The notes: generated by a model not told the origin, from the sequence alone. 44,105 nucleotides of DNA from Mycobacterium sp. ACS4054 (GCF_001667275.1 NZ_LZHV01000030.1:1-44105); one strand, 5' to 3'; positions 8,412 to 19,188 are shown, counted from the stretch's first letter. Made by a program: numbers and translations.

Positions 8412-9053
8412 CTACGCCGGGGCGGAAGCAACGAGCAAATGGTGTGGGACCACCACATCGGCGAGGCGACGCTGCTCTACATCCTCGAGGCCCGCTCTCC
8501 TCAAGGAGGCGACGACTTCAGCGATCGGGCGAAGCGTGAACCCGTACGCGGTAAATGGCAAGCGGGCCATCGCGTCGGGATCTCCGATCCCCAACACGGC
8601 CCGACCACCGGGTCGCAGAACGCGGGCGAGTTCGGCGCAGGCCGCGTCAAGGTCGGTAACGAAGTAGACCGTGTTGACTGTGATCGCCGCGTCCAGCGAC
8701 CCTTCGTCGATCGGCAACGCGGTCAGCGACCCGTTTTCGAGCACCAGCGAGCCGGCGGCAATCTGCGTGGCGAAGCGCGCCCGGGCACGCGCGAGCATGT
8801 CCTCGGCGATCTCGACGCCGTGGACCCTCCCCTGCGGACCGACTCGCTGCAGCAGCAGTTCAAGCCCGAGTCCGCCGCCAAAACCGATGTCGGCCACTGC
8901 ATTCCCGGCTGCGACTTCGGTCGCCTCGACGGCGCCGGCCACCGCCTGGCGATTACCGCGGTTGAGCAGTAGCGCTACTCCGCGGCCCACCAGACCATGG
9001 GGCCGGCCGAGTTGTCCGGCGACCGTCGCCAACATCCGCTGGCGCAAACCCAT
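8412..9053 (-). CDS. SAM-dependent methyltransferase
   Basis: This 213-residue class I methyltransferase has SAM-binding motif I at about residues 53-61 (VADIGFGGG), an acidic post-I position (HGVEIAEDML), a motif around SLDAAITVNTVYF and a late LRPGGRAVLGIGD strand-turn. The start is ATG 9053 because GAGG lies eight bases before it; ATG 9059 and the longer frame to 9119 fit less well. The substrate is unknown. It sits immediately downstream of groEL1 on the same strand, behind a terminator-like hairpin, so it is probably transcribed separately. Confidence 0.85.
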   Translation of the reverse strand: MGLRQRMLATVAGQLGRPHGLVGRGVALLLNRGNRQAVAGAVEATEVAAGNAVADIGFGGGLGLELLLQRVGPQGRVHGVEIAEDMLARARARFATQIAAGSLVLENGSLTALPIDEGSLDAAITVNTVYFVTDLDAACAELARVLRPGGRAVLGIGDPDAMARLPFTAYGFTLRPIAEVVASLRRAGLEDVEQRRLADVVVPHHLLVASAPA

Positions 9054-9120
9054 GACCATTACCTCACTCGAAATGCCGTCTGCCCGGCCCAATGATGCTT
9101 GATTCGCGACCGCATGCAAG

Positions 9121-9155
9121 AGCCCCCGACGCGCCTGGGGTGGCGTGCGAGGGCT
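9121..9155 (-). terminator. Terminator-like stem-loop after groEL1
   Basis: An imperfect stem pairs the AGCCCCCGACGCGCC side with the GGCGTGCGAGGGCT side around a TGGGGT loop, 22 bases past the groEL1 stop on the minus strand. No strong T-tract follows. It probably separates groEL1 from the methyltransferase gene. Confidence 0.5.
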
Positions 9156-9176
9156 GTTGCGTTTGCTCGAGCGGTT

Positions 9177-10880
<1,704 letters not shown>

Positions 10881-11183
10881 TTACTTCGATACGACGGCCA
10901 GCACGTCGCGCGCCGACAGGATCAGGTACTCCTCGCCGTTGTACTTGATCTCGGTGCCGCCGTACTTGCTGTAGATGACGGTGTCGCCTTCCGAGACGTC
11001 CAGCGGGATCCGCTTCTCGCCGTCCTCGTCCCAGCGGCCGGGACCGACGGCGACGACGGTGCCTTCCTGCGGCTTCTCCTTGGCGGTGTCAGGAATGACC
11101 AGACCGGACGCGGTCGTGGTCTCGGCCTCGTTGGCCTGCACGAGAATCTTGTCCTCGAGTGGCTTGATGTTCACCTTCGCCAC
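10881..11183 (-). CDS. groES: Co-chaperonin GroES
   Basis: This 100-residue Cpn10 protein starts at GTG 11183, with GGAGGG about nine bases upstream. The family features are the N-terminal [13 protein letters not shown], the mobile loop near residues 18-35 ([15 protein letters not shown]), [13 protein letters not shown], and the C-terminal [14 protein letters not shown]. It caps the GroEL ring during ATP-driven folding and probably serves both GroEL1 and the GroEL2 encoded elsewhere. It is the first gene of the bicistronic groES-groEL1 operon under the CIRCE element. Confidence 0.98.
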   Translation of the reverse strand: MAKVNIKPLEDKILVQANEAETTTASGLVIPDTAKEKPQEGTVVAVGPGRWDEDGEKRIPLDVSEGDTVIYSKYGGTEIKYNGEEYLILSARDVLAVVSK

Positions 11184-11311
11184 GATTGGAGCCCTCCACT
11201 AGTTAGATCGGGTCCGGGGTGGGTCCCCCGGAATTATCAAGGGATTCGGCAGTCGTCCGTGCCCAAGGGCCGTCGTCGCGGGTGCCGGCACAGGGTTTGG
11301 CCGATTGCCAC

Positions 11312-11338
11312 CTAGCACTCTATACACGAGAGTGCTAG
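11312..11338 (-). promoter_or_regulatory. CIRCE operator (HrcA binding site) for groES-groEL1
   Basis: CTAGCACTC (11312-11320), a nine-base spacer, then GAGTGCTAG (11330-11338) form a perfect inverted repeat matching the CIRCE 9-9-9 layout. An extra TAGCACTC half-site directly follows at 11336-11343. HrcA represses chaperonin genes through this element and is released on heat stress. It lies about 130 bases upstream of the groES start and just below the tsaD stop. The rest of 11184-11383 holds the groES leader and presumably its promoter. Confidence 0.95.
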
Positions 11339-11383
11339 CACTCAAGGGCGGCCCGGTGCGTATCGGGTGTTCGCTACCAGCGA

Positions 11384-12406
11384 TCAGCTGACCTGGGCTT
11401 TTACCACCGGGAGTCCCGGGTCGGTGGGCGCATCCAGCGGCGAGGGGGGCGCCCCGGCGGCCACCAGGTGCGCGGCGAAGGAGGCGATCATCGCCCCGTT
11501 GTCGGTGCAGAGCCGCGGCCGGGGGATCCGCAGCGTCAGTCCCGCCGCCGCGCAGCGCTGCTCGGCCAGCTCCCGCAGCCGCGAATTGGCGGCCACTCCC
11601 CCGGCGATCAGCAGCGTCGAGACGCCGAGCCCGGTCGCCGCCCGCACCGCCTTCATGGTCAGCACGTCGGCGACGGCTTCCTGGAACCCGGCGGCGACGT
11701 CGGCGTTGATCGCGTCCGGGTGACTCTCCAGATAGCGCGCCACGGCGGTCTTGAGCCCGGAGAAGCTGAAGGCGTACGGGTCGTCGGCGGGGCCCGTCAT
11801 GCCGCGCGGGAAGGTGATGGCCTCGCGATCGCCGGTGCGGGCCAGGTCGTCGAGAACCTTGCCGCCGGGGTAGCCCAGCCCCAGCAGCCGCGCGACCTTG
11901 TCGTAGGCCTCGCCGGCGGCGTCGTCGACGGTGCTGCCCAGCTCGACGATCGGTTCGCCGAGGGAGCGCACGTGCAACAGGTGCGTGTGCCCGCCGGACA
12001 CCAGCAGCGCCACGCACTCGGGCAGCGGGCCGTGCTCGTAGACGTCGGCGGCCAGGTGCCCGCCCAGGTGGTTCACGGCGTAGAACGGCACCCCCCACGC
12101 GGCCGAATACGCCTTGGCCGCAGCGACTCCCACCAGCAGGGCACCCGCCAGGCCGGGCCCGATCGTGGCGGCGACTATGTCGGGCTTGGCCACGCCGGCC
12201 GTCGCCAGCGCCCGGCGCATGGTAGGCCCGAGCGCCTCGAGGTGCGCCCGGGACGCGATCTCGGGGACCACGCCGCCGAAGCGGACGTGTTCGTCGACGC
12301 TGGACGCCACCTCGTCGGCCAGCAGCGTCACGCGGCCGTCATCGTCGAGCCTGGCGATGCCGACTCCCGTTTCGTCGCAGGAGCTTTCGATGGCCAAGAT
12401 GATCAT
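11384..12406 (-). CDS. tsaD: TsaD, tRNA N6-adenosine threonylcarbamoyltransferase
   Basis: This 340-residue Kae1/YgjD-family protein was formerly called Gcp. It opens with [14 protein letters not shown], has the metal-binding His113 and His117 (NHLGGH) of the HxxxH motif, the ATP-binding [10 protein letters not shown] segment, and a late [10 protein letters not shown] block carrying the acidic metal ligand. TsaD moves the threonylcarbamoyl group onto A37 of ANN-reading tRNAs, with TsaB and TsaE, both encoded just upstream. The ATG at 12406 overlaps the rimI stop (ATGA), which overrides the longer open frame running upstream to 12793. Confidence 0.97.
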   Translation of the reverse strand: MIILAIESSCDETGVGIARLDDDGRVTLLADEVASSVDEHVRFGGVVPEIASRAHLEALGPTMRRALATAGVAKPDIVAATIGPGLAGALLVGVAAAKAYSAAWGVPFYAVNHLGGHLAADVYEHGPLPECVALLVSGGHTHLLHVRSLGEPIVELGSTVDDAAGEAYDKVARLLGLGYPGGKVLDDLARTGDREAITFPRGMTGPADDPYAFSFSGLKTAVARYLESHPDAINADVAAGFQEAVADVLTMKAVRAATGLGVSTLLIAGGVAANSRLRELAEQRCAAAGLTLRIPRPRLCTDNGAMIASFAAHLVAAGAPPSPLDAPTDPGLPVVKAQVS

Positions 12407-12894
12407 TGGGCTCCCCCGCAAGCGGGAGGTGCCCCCACCCGGCGCATCGTGTAGGCGTCGGCGCCGCTCGCTTTGTAGTAACGCCTGCGCAGGCCGATCT
12501 GTTCGAAGCCGACGCTGCGGTACAGGCCGATCGCCGCCTCGTTGTCCGTGCGCACCTCGAGGAAGACGACGCCGCCGCCGGCGAAGGCCAGCAGCTCGTC
12601 GAGCAGCCGGCGCCCGATGCCGCGGCCCTGATAGTCGGGGTCGACGCCGATGGTGTGCACCTCGTATTCGAACGGCGGGGTGCGGCCCAGCCGCGAGATT
12701 CCGGCATAGCCGACGAGCGTGCCACCCACCCGTGCGCCGACGTAATGGTTGTGCCGACTGGCCAATTCGCGGTTGAAGGCCGCCGCGGGCCACGGGTCGT
12801 CACCGTCGAACAGCTGACGTTCGAGCTCGGCGCACCGCGCCGCGTCGGCGGGCGTCAAGGCGCCGAGCGTCACGGGCTCGCTGGGCGCGGTCAT
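12403..12894 (-). CDS. rimI: RimI-like GNAT N-acetyltransferase
   Basis: This 163-residue GNAT protein has the acetyl-CoA loop [10 protein letters not shown] (about residues 92-101) and the late [18 protein letters not shown] block. RimI acetylates the N-terminal residue of ribosomal protein S18; mycobacterial RimI is reported to have broader N-terminal specificity. Its placement between tsaB and tsaD is typical of bacteria. It is linked by ATGA overlaps to both neighbours. The last about ten residues ([10 protein letters not shown]) are encoded inside a small palindromic repeat at 12411-12441 and look like an acquired tail. Confidence 0.93.
   Translation of the reverse strand: MTAPSEPVTLGALTPADAARCAELERQLFDGDDPWPAAAFNRELASRHNHYVGARVGGTLVGYAGISRLGRTPPFEYEVHTIGVDPDYQGRGIGRRLLDELLAFAGGGVVFLEVRTDNEAAIGLYRSVGFEQIGLRRRYYKASGADAYTMRRVGAPPACGGAQ
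12411..12441. repeat. Short palindromic GC repeat at rimI-tsaD junction
   Basis: CTCCCCCGCAAGCGGGAG forms a small hairpin followed by GTGCCCCCAC. I recall similar palindromes scattered through mycobacterial, especially M. avium complex, genomes. Here it forms the last codons of rimI, ending five bases before the tsaD ATG. The dispersed nature cannot be shown from this window because I see no second clear copy. Confidence 0.5.
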
Positions 12895-13514
12895 CGGGGG
12901 GTCGCCATCGGTTTGGCGTCCGGGCGGCGAAGATACAACGCCACCAACGGCAATGGGCGCTGCGACCAGTCGGGCACCGCGGCCACCAGGCCGGCCGGCG
13001 TCGGGTGGGTGGGCCCGGTCACCGGCAGGCCGAACAGCGCAGCGTGCTCAGGCGAGCCGGCGACGGCGCGCGCGGGGCCGGGGTCCACGTCGGCCGGGGC
13101 GTTGACGCCCGGACCCGCCATCCGGAAGCCGTCGCGGTAGCGGGCCCAATAGACCTCGCGGCGGCGGGCGTCGGTGACCACCAGGACGTCGCCGGTGGTG
13201 CGCACCCCGATCGCGTCCAGGCTGCACACCCCGCGCACCGGGATGCCCAACGCGTGCCCGTAGGCGGCGGCCGTGGCCATCCCGGCCCGCAGGCCGGTGA
13301 ACGGCCCGGGCCCGCAGCCCACCACGACGGCGTCCAGGTCGGTCATGGACAAGCCCGCATCCTCAAGGGCGGCAATCACATTCGGGGTCAGGCGTTCGGC
13401 GTGCGCCCGGGCGTCGACGGTGACGCGTTCGGCCAGCACCGTCTGATCGGCGCGGCGCACGATCCCCGCGGTGACGGCCGGGGTGGAGGTGTCCAGGGCG
13501 AGAACGGTATTCAC
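12891..13514 (-). CDS. tsaB: TsaB, t6A synthesis scaffold protein
   Basis: This 207-residue YeaZ-family protein starts at GTG 13514, overlapping the tsaE stop (GTGA). It begins VNTVLALDTSTPAVTAG, the ASKHA-like first strand shared with TsaD, and carries VVVGCGPGPFTGLRAGMATA at about residues 65-85. TsaB is a TsaD paralogue that binds TsaD and is needed for t6A formation without being the catalytic subunit. The upstream extension of the frame to 13622 overlaps tsaE and is rejected. The stop overlaps the rimI start. Confidence 0.95.
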   Translation of the reverse strand: MNTVLALDTSTPAVTAGIVRRADQTVLAERVTVDARAHAERLTPNVIAALEDAGLSMTDLDAVVVGCGPGPFTGLRAGMATAAAYGHALGIPVRGVCSLDAIGVRTTGDVLVVTDARRREVYWARYRDGFRMAGPGVNAPADVDPGPARAVAGSPEHAALFGLPVTGPTHPTPAGLVAAVPDWSQRPLPLVALYLRRPDAKPMATPR

Positions 13515-13975
13515 GACCGGCTCCACTGCCACGACGCGATCCGCACGTCGGATCCGCTGAGGCGCTCCAGGCGAATGTCGAGGTGCCGCTCGGCGAGGCG
13601 CTCGACGAGACCCTCGCCCCACTCGACCACCACGACGGCGTCGTCGAGCTCAGTGTCGAGGTCCAGCGAGTCGAGCTCACCCAGCAGGTCGGCGCCGTCA
13701 GTATCCAACAGCCGGTACATGTCGACGTGAATCATCGCCGGTGCGCCCGGCCGCCGCGGCGGGTGCACCCGCGCCAGCACATAGGAGGGCGAGGTGACCG
13801 GGCCGTCGACGTCCATCGCCGCGGCAATCCCCTTGGCCAGCACAGTTTTTCCCGCCCCCAGCGGGCCGGTGAGCACCACGACGTCGCCCGCACACAGCTG
13901 CGCGCCGAGCCGCGACCCGAACGCGATGGTGTCCTCGACGCGTTCGAGGGTGGCGGTGCCGCCCGACTCAGCCAC
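13511..13975 (-). CDS. tsaE: TsaE, t6A synthesis ATPase
   Basis: This 154-residue YjeE-family P-loop protein has a Walker A at about residues 37-44 (GPLGAGKT), TSPSYVLARVHPP, the MIHVDMYRL segment and VVVEWGEGL near residue 115. TsaE hydrolyses ATP to reset the TsaB-TsaD complex during t6A synthesis. GTG 13975 starts the gene inside the last eight bases of the alpha/beta hydrolase gene, so translation is probably coupled. The Walker A Lys and Thr are intact. Confidence 0.95.
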   Translation of the reverse strand: MAESGGTATLERVEDTIAFGSRLGAQLCAGDVVVLTGPLGAGKTVLAKGIAAAMDVDGPVTSPSYVLARVHPPRRPGAPAMIHVDMYRLLDTDGADLLGELDSLDLDTELDDAVVVVEWGEGLVERLAERHLDIRLERLSGSDVRIASWQWSRS

Positions 13976-15080
13976 GACGGCGCAGCCTCTCCCGCAGCCA
14001 CCGGGCCGTCAGCGCGGTGCGGCCCGGGGTGGCCCGCTTGACCAGCCGGACCAACCCGTGATTGATCGCCTCCGGCTTGTCCAGCAGCGCGAGGTGGCTG
14101 GCCCCGCGAACGATGACCAGCTCGGACTGCGGCAGTGACGCCGCCATCTTGCGGGAGTATTCATCCGGCGTCAGCAGGTCGTGGTCACCGCAGGCGATCA
14201 GGGTGGGGACGCGCAGCAGGGTCCACAGCCCGGCGGTCTCGTCGTGGGCCTCCAGGGCGTCCAGGAACTCGACCATGGTCGGGATCGGGGTGCCGTTCAT
14301 CATCCGCTGCGAGAAGGCGTCCAGGCTCCGGCTCACGTGCAGGTCGCTGTAGGAGGCGGCCCGCAGGATCGGGCCGATCAGCGACCGCGACACGTTGCGG
14401 CCACGGTGCAGCAGCTTCGGCGCGGACCGCGCGGTGAACCGAAACGCTTCCAGCGCCGGGTTTTTCAGGATTTCGCCCAGCGGCGACCGGGCGACGCCCT
14501 CGGCCGCCGAGCTGATCAACGCGGCCCCCACGATCCGCCGGCCGTACCGGTCGGGGAATTGGCGCGCGTGCGATAGCACCGTCATGCCGCCCATCGAGTG
14601 GCCCACCAGCACCACCAACCCGCGCGGTGCGACCACCTGCAGCACGCTTTCCAGGTCTTTTCCGAGCTGGGTCAGCGTGTAGCTCTCGGGCGGGGCCTCG
14701 TCGGATTTGCCGTGCCCGCGCTGGTCGTAGAACACCATCCGGACGCCGGGGCCAAGGTGGTGGGGCAGCCGCGTCCGCTGAAAGTGGAAGGCGCCCATCC
14801 GAAGACAGAAGCCGTGGACGAAGACCATGGTCAATGGGGCGTCCGCCGGGCCGGCCTCGCGGATGGCGAGCGACACGCCGTCGGGGGTGGTGACCACCGA
14901 ACGGCGGTCGTCGTCTATCCGGTCGAAATCCTCGTCGGCGTAAGGGTCTTCGGCGCCGTGGGTGCGCTGGATCATCGAACGGCGGGCGGAGGCTCCGACG
15001 ATGGTGGCGAGGGCAGTCACCCCCGCACCTCCCGCAAGCCATGCCCCCTTCTGGCGCCTGCGGGCTCTCTCACGGCTCAA
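13968..15080 (-). CDS. Alpha/beta hydrolase
   Basis: This 370-residue protein has an N-terminal basic then hydrophobic segment ([17 protein letters not shown], about residues 14-30), so it is probably membrane-anchored or exported. The hydrolase fold follows: oxyanion [11 protein letters not shown], nucleophile in GHSMGG, acid in [10 protein letters not shown] and His in [10 protein letters not shown], a complete triad. It uses TTG 15080, with GAGG nine bases upstream, and overlaps the alr stop by 11 bases; a GTG around codon 21 is an alternative. I recall no equivalent between alr and tsaE in M. tuberculosis. The substrate is unknown; lipid ester or peptide-like compounds are possible. Confidence 0.88.
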   Translation of the reverse strand: MSRERARRRQKGAWLAGGAGVTALATIVGASARRSMIQRTHGAEDPYADEDFDRIDDDRRSVVTTPDGVSLAIREAGPADAPLTMVFVHGFCLRMGAFHFQRTRLPHHLGPGVRMVFYDQRGHGKSDEAPPESYTLTQLGKDLESVLQVVAPRGLVVLVGHSMGGMTVLSHARQFPDRYGRRIVGAALISSAAEGVARSPLGEILKNPALEAFRFTARSAPKLLHRGRNVSRSLIGPILRAASYSDLHVSRSLDAFSQRMMNGTPIPTMVEFLDALEAHDETAGLWTLLRVPTLIACGDHDLLTPDEYSRKMAASLPQSELVIVRGASHLALLDKPEAINHGLVRLVKRATPGRTALTARWLRERLRRRG

Positions 15081-16236
15081 TGGTTCGTGCCTCGCGGTAG
15101 GTCCGGGTGATGCGCCCGCGCGGGCTGGTCACCACTTCGTAGTGGATGGTGCCGAGCAGGTCGGCCCAGTCCTGCGCGGTGGGTTCCCCGCCGCTGCCCG
15201 GGCCGAACAGGATGGCCTCGTCGCCCTCGGCCACGTCGGGCCGGCCGGGGCCGAGGTCGACGACGAACTGGTCCATGCAGATTCGCCCCACCCCGGGCCG
15301 TCGCTTGCCGTTGATCGACACCTCCAGCCGCCCGCCCAGCGAGCGGAAGACGCCGTCCGCATAGCCCACCGGCAGCAGTGCCAGATTGGTGTCACGCTCC
15401 GCGGTCCACGTGTGCCCGTACGACACGCTCTCGCCGGCGCTGATCGACTTAACAAGCGCCACCGGGCATTTCACCGTCATCGCCGGGACCAGCCCCATGT
15501 CACCGAGCTCGGGGACCGGGCTCAGGCCGTACACGGCGACGCCCGGCCGCACCAGGTCGAAGGCCAGATCGGGGCGCGACATGGTGGCCGACGAGTTGGC
15601 CAGATGGGCGACCTCGAACCGCACCCCCTGCTCGGTCGCCTGCGCCAGCATGTCGTTAAAGCGTTGGGCCTGAAGGTCATTGACGGGGTTGGCCGGTTGA
15701 TCGGCGAACACCATGTGGGACATCAGTCCGCGCAGCCGGATGGCCTCCTCGGCGACCGCCCGGCGCAGCGCGGTCAGCATCGACGGGTACCGCGCGGGGT
15801 GAACGCCGTTGCGGTTCAGCCCGGTGTCGACCTTGAGGGTCACGGTCGCGGTGCGGCCCGTCCGGCGCGCGGCGTCCAGCAGCTCGCCCAGCAGCCGCTC
15901 GGACGACACCGCGATCTCCACGTCGGAAAGCAGCGCGGGCCCGAAGTCGATCCCGGGCGGGTGCAGCCAGGCCAGCACCGGCGCGGTGATGCCGTCGGCG
16001 CGCAGCGCCAGCGCCTCGGCGACGGTGGCGACGCCCAGCTCGGCCGCCCCGCCGGCCAGCGCCGCGCGGGCGGACTGGCTGGCGCCGTGGCCATACCCGT
16101 CGGCCTTGACGACGGCCATCACCTGCGCGCGCCCCGCGTGCTCGCACAACACCCGCGTGTTGTGCTCAATGGCGCCCAGGTCCACCACGGCCTCGGCGAG
16201 AACGCCCGGGGTCAGGGATATCGGGGTAACGGCCAC
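15070..16236 (-). CDS. alr: Alanine racemase
   Basis: This 388-residue fold-type III PLP enzyme converts L-alanine to D-alanine for peptidoglycan and is the target of D-cycloserine. The PLP lysine lies in [11 protein letters not shown] (about residue 44); the catalytic Tyr lies in [16 protein letters not shown] and [11 protein letters not shown] are present, the last lining the active site. Strong similarity to M. tuberculosis Alr is seen throughout (for example [16 protein letters not shown] and [22 protein letters not shown]). It starts at GTG 16236; a longer N-terminus is known in M. tuberculosis but has no matching start here. Confidence 0.97.
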   Translation of the reverse strand: MAVTPISLTPGVLAEAVVDLGAIEHNTRVLCEHAGRAQVMAVVKADGYGHGASQSARAALAGGAAELGVATVAEALALRADGITAPVLAWLHPPGIDFGPALLSDVEIAVSSERLLGELLDAARRTGRTATVTLKVDTGLNRNGVHPARYPSMLTALRRAVAEEAIRLRGLMSHMVFADQPANPVNDLQAQRFNDMLAQATEQGVRFEVAHLANSSATMSRPDLAFDLVRPGVAVYGLSPVPELGDMGLVPAMTVKCPVALVKSISAGESVSYGHTWTAERDTNLALLPVGYADGVFRSLGGRLEVSINGKRRPGVGRICMDQFVVDLGPGRPDVAEGDEAILFGPGSGGEPTAQDWADLLGTIHYEVVTSPRGRITRTYREARTIEP

Positions 16237-16336
16237 CCCACCATTGTCCCAGAAGTGCCGAACGGCCCGTCGAGCGTCGACTTACCGTCGGCGTTTCAGC
16301 TCGATCGGCCCAACAATTCGACGTTGGGCGCGCTGC

Positions 16337-17719
16337 TCAGTGCGCGAAGTGCTGCGCGTCGTAGTGCCCGCCCGGCTTGACCTTGTCCAGCGACGCGAGC
16401 GCCGAGGTTGCATCGTCGTGCAGCGCACGCGCCAGGTCGGCCGAGAGCCCCTCGCGCACCACGATGCGCAGCACCGAGACGTTCGTGGCGTTGTCGGGCA
16501 TGGTGTAGGCGGGCACCTGCCAGCCGTAGGTGCGCAGCTCGTGGGAGACGTCGAACTCGGTGTAGCCCCGGTCCTTGGCCAGCCGGAAGGCGATCACGGG
16601 GATCGCCGACCCGTCCGAGATCAGCTCGCAATGCTCGCTGACCCGCAACTGCTCGCCCAGCCAACGGGCCGTCCCGGACAGCGCCTGCATCACCTTGGTG
16701 TAGCCGTCGCGGCCCAACCGCAGGAAGTTGTAGTACTGGCCGACCACCTGGTTGCCCGGGCGGGAGAAGTTCAGCGTGAACGTCGGCATGTCGCCGCCGA
16801 GGTAGTTGACCCGGAACACCAGCTCCTCGGGCAGGTGCTCCTTGCTGCGCCACACCACGAACCCGACGCCGGGGTAGGTCAGCCCGTACTTGTGCCCGCT
16901 GACGTTGATGGACACCACCCGGGGCAGCCGGAAGTCCCACTTGAGCTCCGGATGCAGGAACGGCACCACGAACCCCCCACTGGCGGCGTCCACGTGCACC
17001 GGCACGTCCACGCCCCCGTCGGCCGCCAGCTTGTCCAGCGCGCCGCAGATCTCGGCGACGGGTTCCAGCTCGCCGGTGTAGGTGGTGCCCAGGATGGCCA
17101 CCACGCCGACGGTGTCCTCGTCGACGGCGTCGACGACCTGCTCGGGGGTGATGACGTAGCGCCCCTCCTCCATCGGCAGGTAGCGCGGCTCGACGTCGAA
17201 GTAGCGGCAGAACTTCTCCCAGACCACCTGGACGTTGGATCCCATCACCAGGTTGGGGGTGCGGCCCTTCCAGTCTTTGCCGACCCTCTGCCGCCACCGC
17301 CACTTCATGGCCAGCCCGCCCAGCATGACCGCCTCGCTGGAGCCGATCGTGGACACCCCGCAGGCGCTGTAGGGGTCGGCGTCGTTCAGGCCGTCGGCGT
17401 GGAACAGGTCGGCCACCATGCACACGCAGCGTTGCTCGATGGCCGCGGTTGCCGGGTACTCGTCCTTGTCGATCATGTTCTTGTCGAACGTCTCCGCCAT
17501 CAGCCGCCCGGCCTCGGGGTCCATCCAGGTGGTCACGAAGGTGGCCAGGTTCAGCCGCGAACTGCCGTCGAGCATCAGCTCGTCGTGGATGAAGCGGTAG
17601 GCGGCCTCCGGGTCCATCGATTCGTCGGGCATCCGCAGCGCGGGCACCGGCGCGGTGAACAGCCGGCCGGTGTAGGCGGGGGCGATGGCGTGCGCGGGCA
17701 ATGAAGGATGTTGGGGCAC
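16337..17719 (-). CDS. gadB: Glutamate decarboxylase
   Basis: This 460-residue group II PLP decarboxylase converts glutamate to GABA plus CO2, consuming a proton. The PLP lysine lies in INVSGHKYGL, with HVDAASGGFVVPF (PLP-contacting His/Asp-Ala) and STIGSSEAVMLGGLAMKW upstream. GTG 17719 has GAGAGG seven bases upstream, and only 14 bases separate it from the nnrD stop. The C-terminus ends HYDAQHFAH, with His residues like those that close the active site of Gad enzymes at neutral pH. Its role could be acid tolerance or nitrogen flux. It follows nnrD in the same transcriptional direction. Confidence 0.95.
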   Translation of the reverse strand: MPQHPSLPAHAIAPAYTGRLFTAPVPALRMPDESMDPEAAYRFIHDELMLDGSSRLNLATFVTTWMDPEAGRLMAETFDKNMIDKDEYPATAAIEQRCVCMVADLFHADGLNDADPYSACGVSTIGSSEAVMLGGLAMKWRWRQRVGKDWKGRTPNLVMGSNVQVVWEKFCRYFDVEPRYLPMEEGRYVITPEQVVDAVDEDTVGVVAILGTTYTGELEPVAEICGALDKLAADGGVDVPVHVDAASGGFVVPFLHPELKWDFRLPRVVSINVSGHKYGLTYPGVGFVVWRSKEHLPEELVFRVNYLGGDMPTFTLNFSRPGNQVVGQYYNFLRLGRDGYTKVMQALSGTARWLGEQLRVSEHCELISDGSAIPVIAFRLAKDRGYTEFDVSHELRTYGWQVPAYTMPDNATNVSVLRIVVREGLSADLARALHDDATSALASLDKVKPGGHYDAQHFAH

Positions 17720-17733
17720 TTGGGATCCTCTCG

Positions 17734-19164
17734 TTATAGGGCGGCCAGCGCGGCCCTGATGTGCGGCACGATCCGGGACGCCGACGTCGGCGCGTCACCG
17801 GGGCCCGGGTCGGCGGCCGAAAGCGCCGCGGCCCGCGCGTGGACGAACGCGGCCGCTGCGGCGGCCTCCGCGGCCGGTAGGCCCGCCGCGAGCAGCGCAC
17901 CGATCATGCCGGACAGCACGTCGCCGGAACCGGCGGTGGCCGCCCAGGATTGGCCGGCCGGGTTGAGGTACACCGGGCCGCCCGGATCGGCGATCACGGT
18001 GACGTTGCCCTTGAGCAACACGGTGACGCCGAGGGCGTCGGCCAGCTTCCGGCACGCGCCCACCCGATCGTCACCGGGCGGATTGCCGGCCAGGCGGGCG
18101 AATTCACCGGCGTGCGGCGTCAGCACGGTGGGCGCCTTGCGGCCCGCGACCAGGTCGGGGTGCGCGGCCAGAATGGTCAGCGCGTCGGCGTCGACGATCA
18201 CCGGCAGGTCGGTCTCCAGCGCGAACCACAGCGCGGCGGCCCCAGTGTCGTCGGTGCCCAATCCCGGCCCCACAACCCAGGATTGGACCCGCCCGGCCGA
18301 CGCCGGGGTGGGTGACGCGATCACCTCCGGCCAGTGCGCGAGCACCTCCCGGTGCGCACTGCCGGCGTAGCGGACCATGCCGGAGGTCGCCGCGACGGCG
18401 GCGCCGGTGCACAGCACGGCGGCGCCGGGATAGGTCGACGAGCCGGCCATCACGCCGGTCACGCCCTGGGTGTACTTGTCGTCGTGGGGGCCGGGCACCG
18501 GCCAGCGCGCGGCCACGTCGGCCGCCTCGAAGCCCACCAATTCGGTGTCCGGCAGATCGAGCCCGATGTCGATCAGCTTCACCCGCCCGCAGTCGGCGAG
18601 CGCGTGCACGGGTTTGAGCCCGCCGAAGGTGACGGTCAGGACCGCGCGCACCGCGGGCCCGGGGATCGCCCCGGTCGCCGCGTCGACGCCGCTGGGGATG
18701 TCGACCGCGACCACCGGGATACCCGCGGCGTCGACCGCGGCGAACACCTCGGCCGCGGCCGGCCGCAGCGCCCCGGAGCCGGAGATGCCGACCACCCCGT
18801 CGATGACGAGATCGGTTGTGGGCGAGACGCTTTCGACGACGCGGCCGCCGGCCTTGGTGAACGCAGCCAGCCCCTTGGCGTGGGTGCGTTCCGGATTCAG
18901 CAGCACCGCGTCGGCGGCGGCGCCGCGCCGGCGCACGAAGGTGGCGGCCCACAGCGCGTCGCCGCCGTTGTCGCCCGAGCCGACGACCGCGCACACCCGG
19001 CGGCCGGACACTCCGCCGGCGCGGGCCCGCAGTTCGGCGACGATCTCGGCGGCCAGGCCGAAGGCCGCGCGCCGCATCAGGGCCCCGTCGGGCAGGCTGG
19101 CCAGCAGCGGCGCCTCGGCCCGGCGGATCGCGTCTACGGAGTAGTAGTGCCGCACCATTGCCAC
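17734..19164 (-). CDS. nnrD: Bifunctional NAD(P)HX epimerase / ADP-dependent dehydratase
   Basis: This 476-residue fusion has an N-terminal YjeF epimerase domain (about residues 1-215, VVGSGDNGGDALWAA, DLVIDGVVGISGSG, VAVDIPSGVDAATG). A C-terminal ribokinase-fold dehydratase (about 225-476) follows, with VVGPGLGTDD, VLTPHAGEFARL, LLKGNVTVI and AATAGSGDVLSGMIGALLAAG. It repairs hydrated NADH and NADPH damaged by heat or enzyme side reactions. The start is either GTG 19164 or ATG 19158; neither has a strong ribosome binding site. It lies 24 bases after the rhomboid-like gene in a continuous minus-strand run. Confidence 0.95.
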   Translation of the reverse strand: MAMVRHYYSVDAIRRAEAPLLASLPDGALMRRAAFGLAAEIVAELRARAGGVSGRRVCAVVGSGDNGGDALWAATFVRRRGAAADAVLLNPERTHAKGLAAFTKAGGRVVESVSPTTDLVIDGVVGISGSGALRPAAAEVFAAVDAAGIPVVAVDIPSGVDAATGAIPGPAVRAVLTVTFGGLKPVHALADCGRVKLIDIGLDLPDTELVGFEAADVAARWPVPGPHDDKYTQGVTGVMAGSSTYPGAAVLCTGAAVAATSGMVRYAGSAHREVLAHWPEVIASPTPASAGRVQSWVVGPGLGTDDTGAAALWFALETDLPVIVDADALTILAAHPDLVAGRKAPTVLTPHAGEFARLAGNPPGDDRVGACRKLADALGVTVLLKGNVTVIADPGGPVYLNPAGQSWAATAGSGDVLSGMIGALLAAGLPAAEAAAAAAFVHARAAALSAADPGPGDAPTSASRIVPHIRAALAAL

Positions 19165-19188
19165 ATTACGGGTCGGCGGCCGCGCGGC

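Noticed and set aside
15020..15070. Second copy of the rimI-tsaD palindromic repeat in the hydrolase 5' end
   Set aside because: It shares only a CTCCCGCAAG core and CCCCC. The matching arm is missing, so similarity is probably chance in GC-rich DNA.
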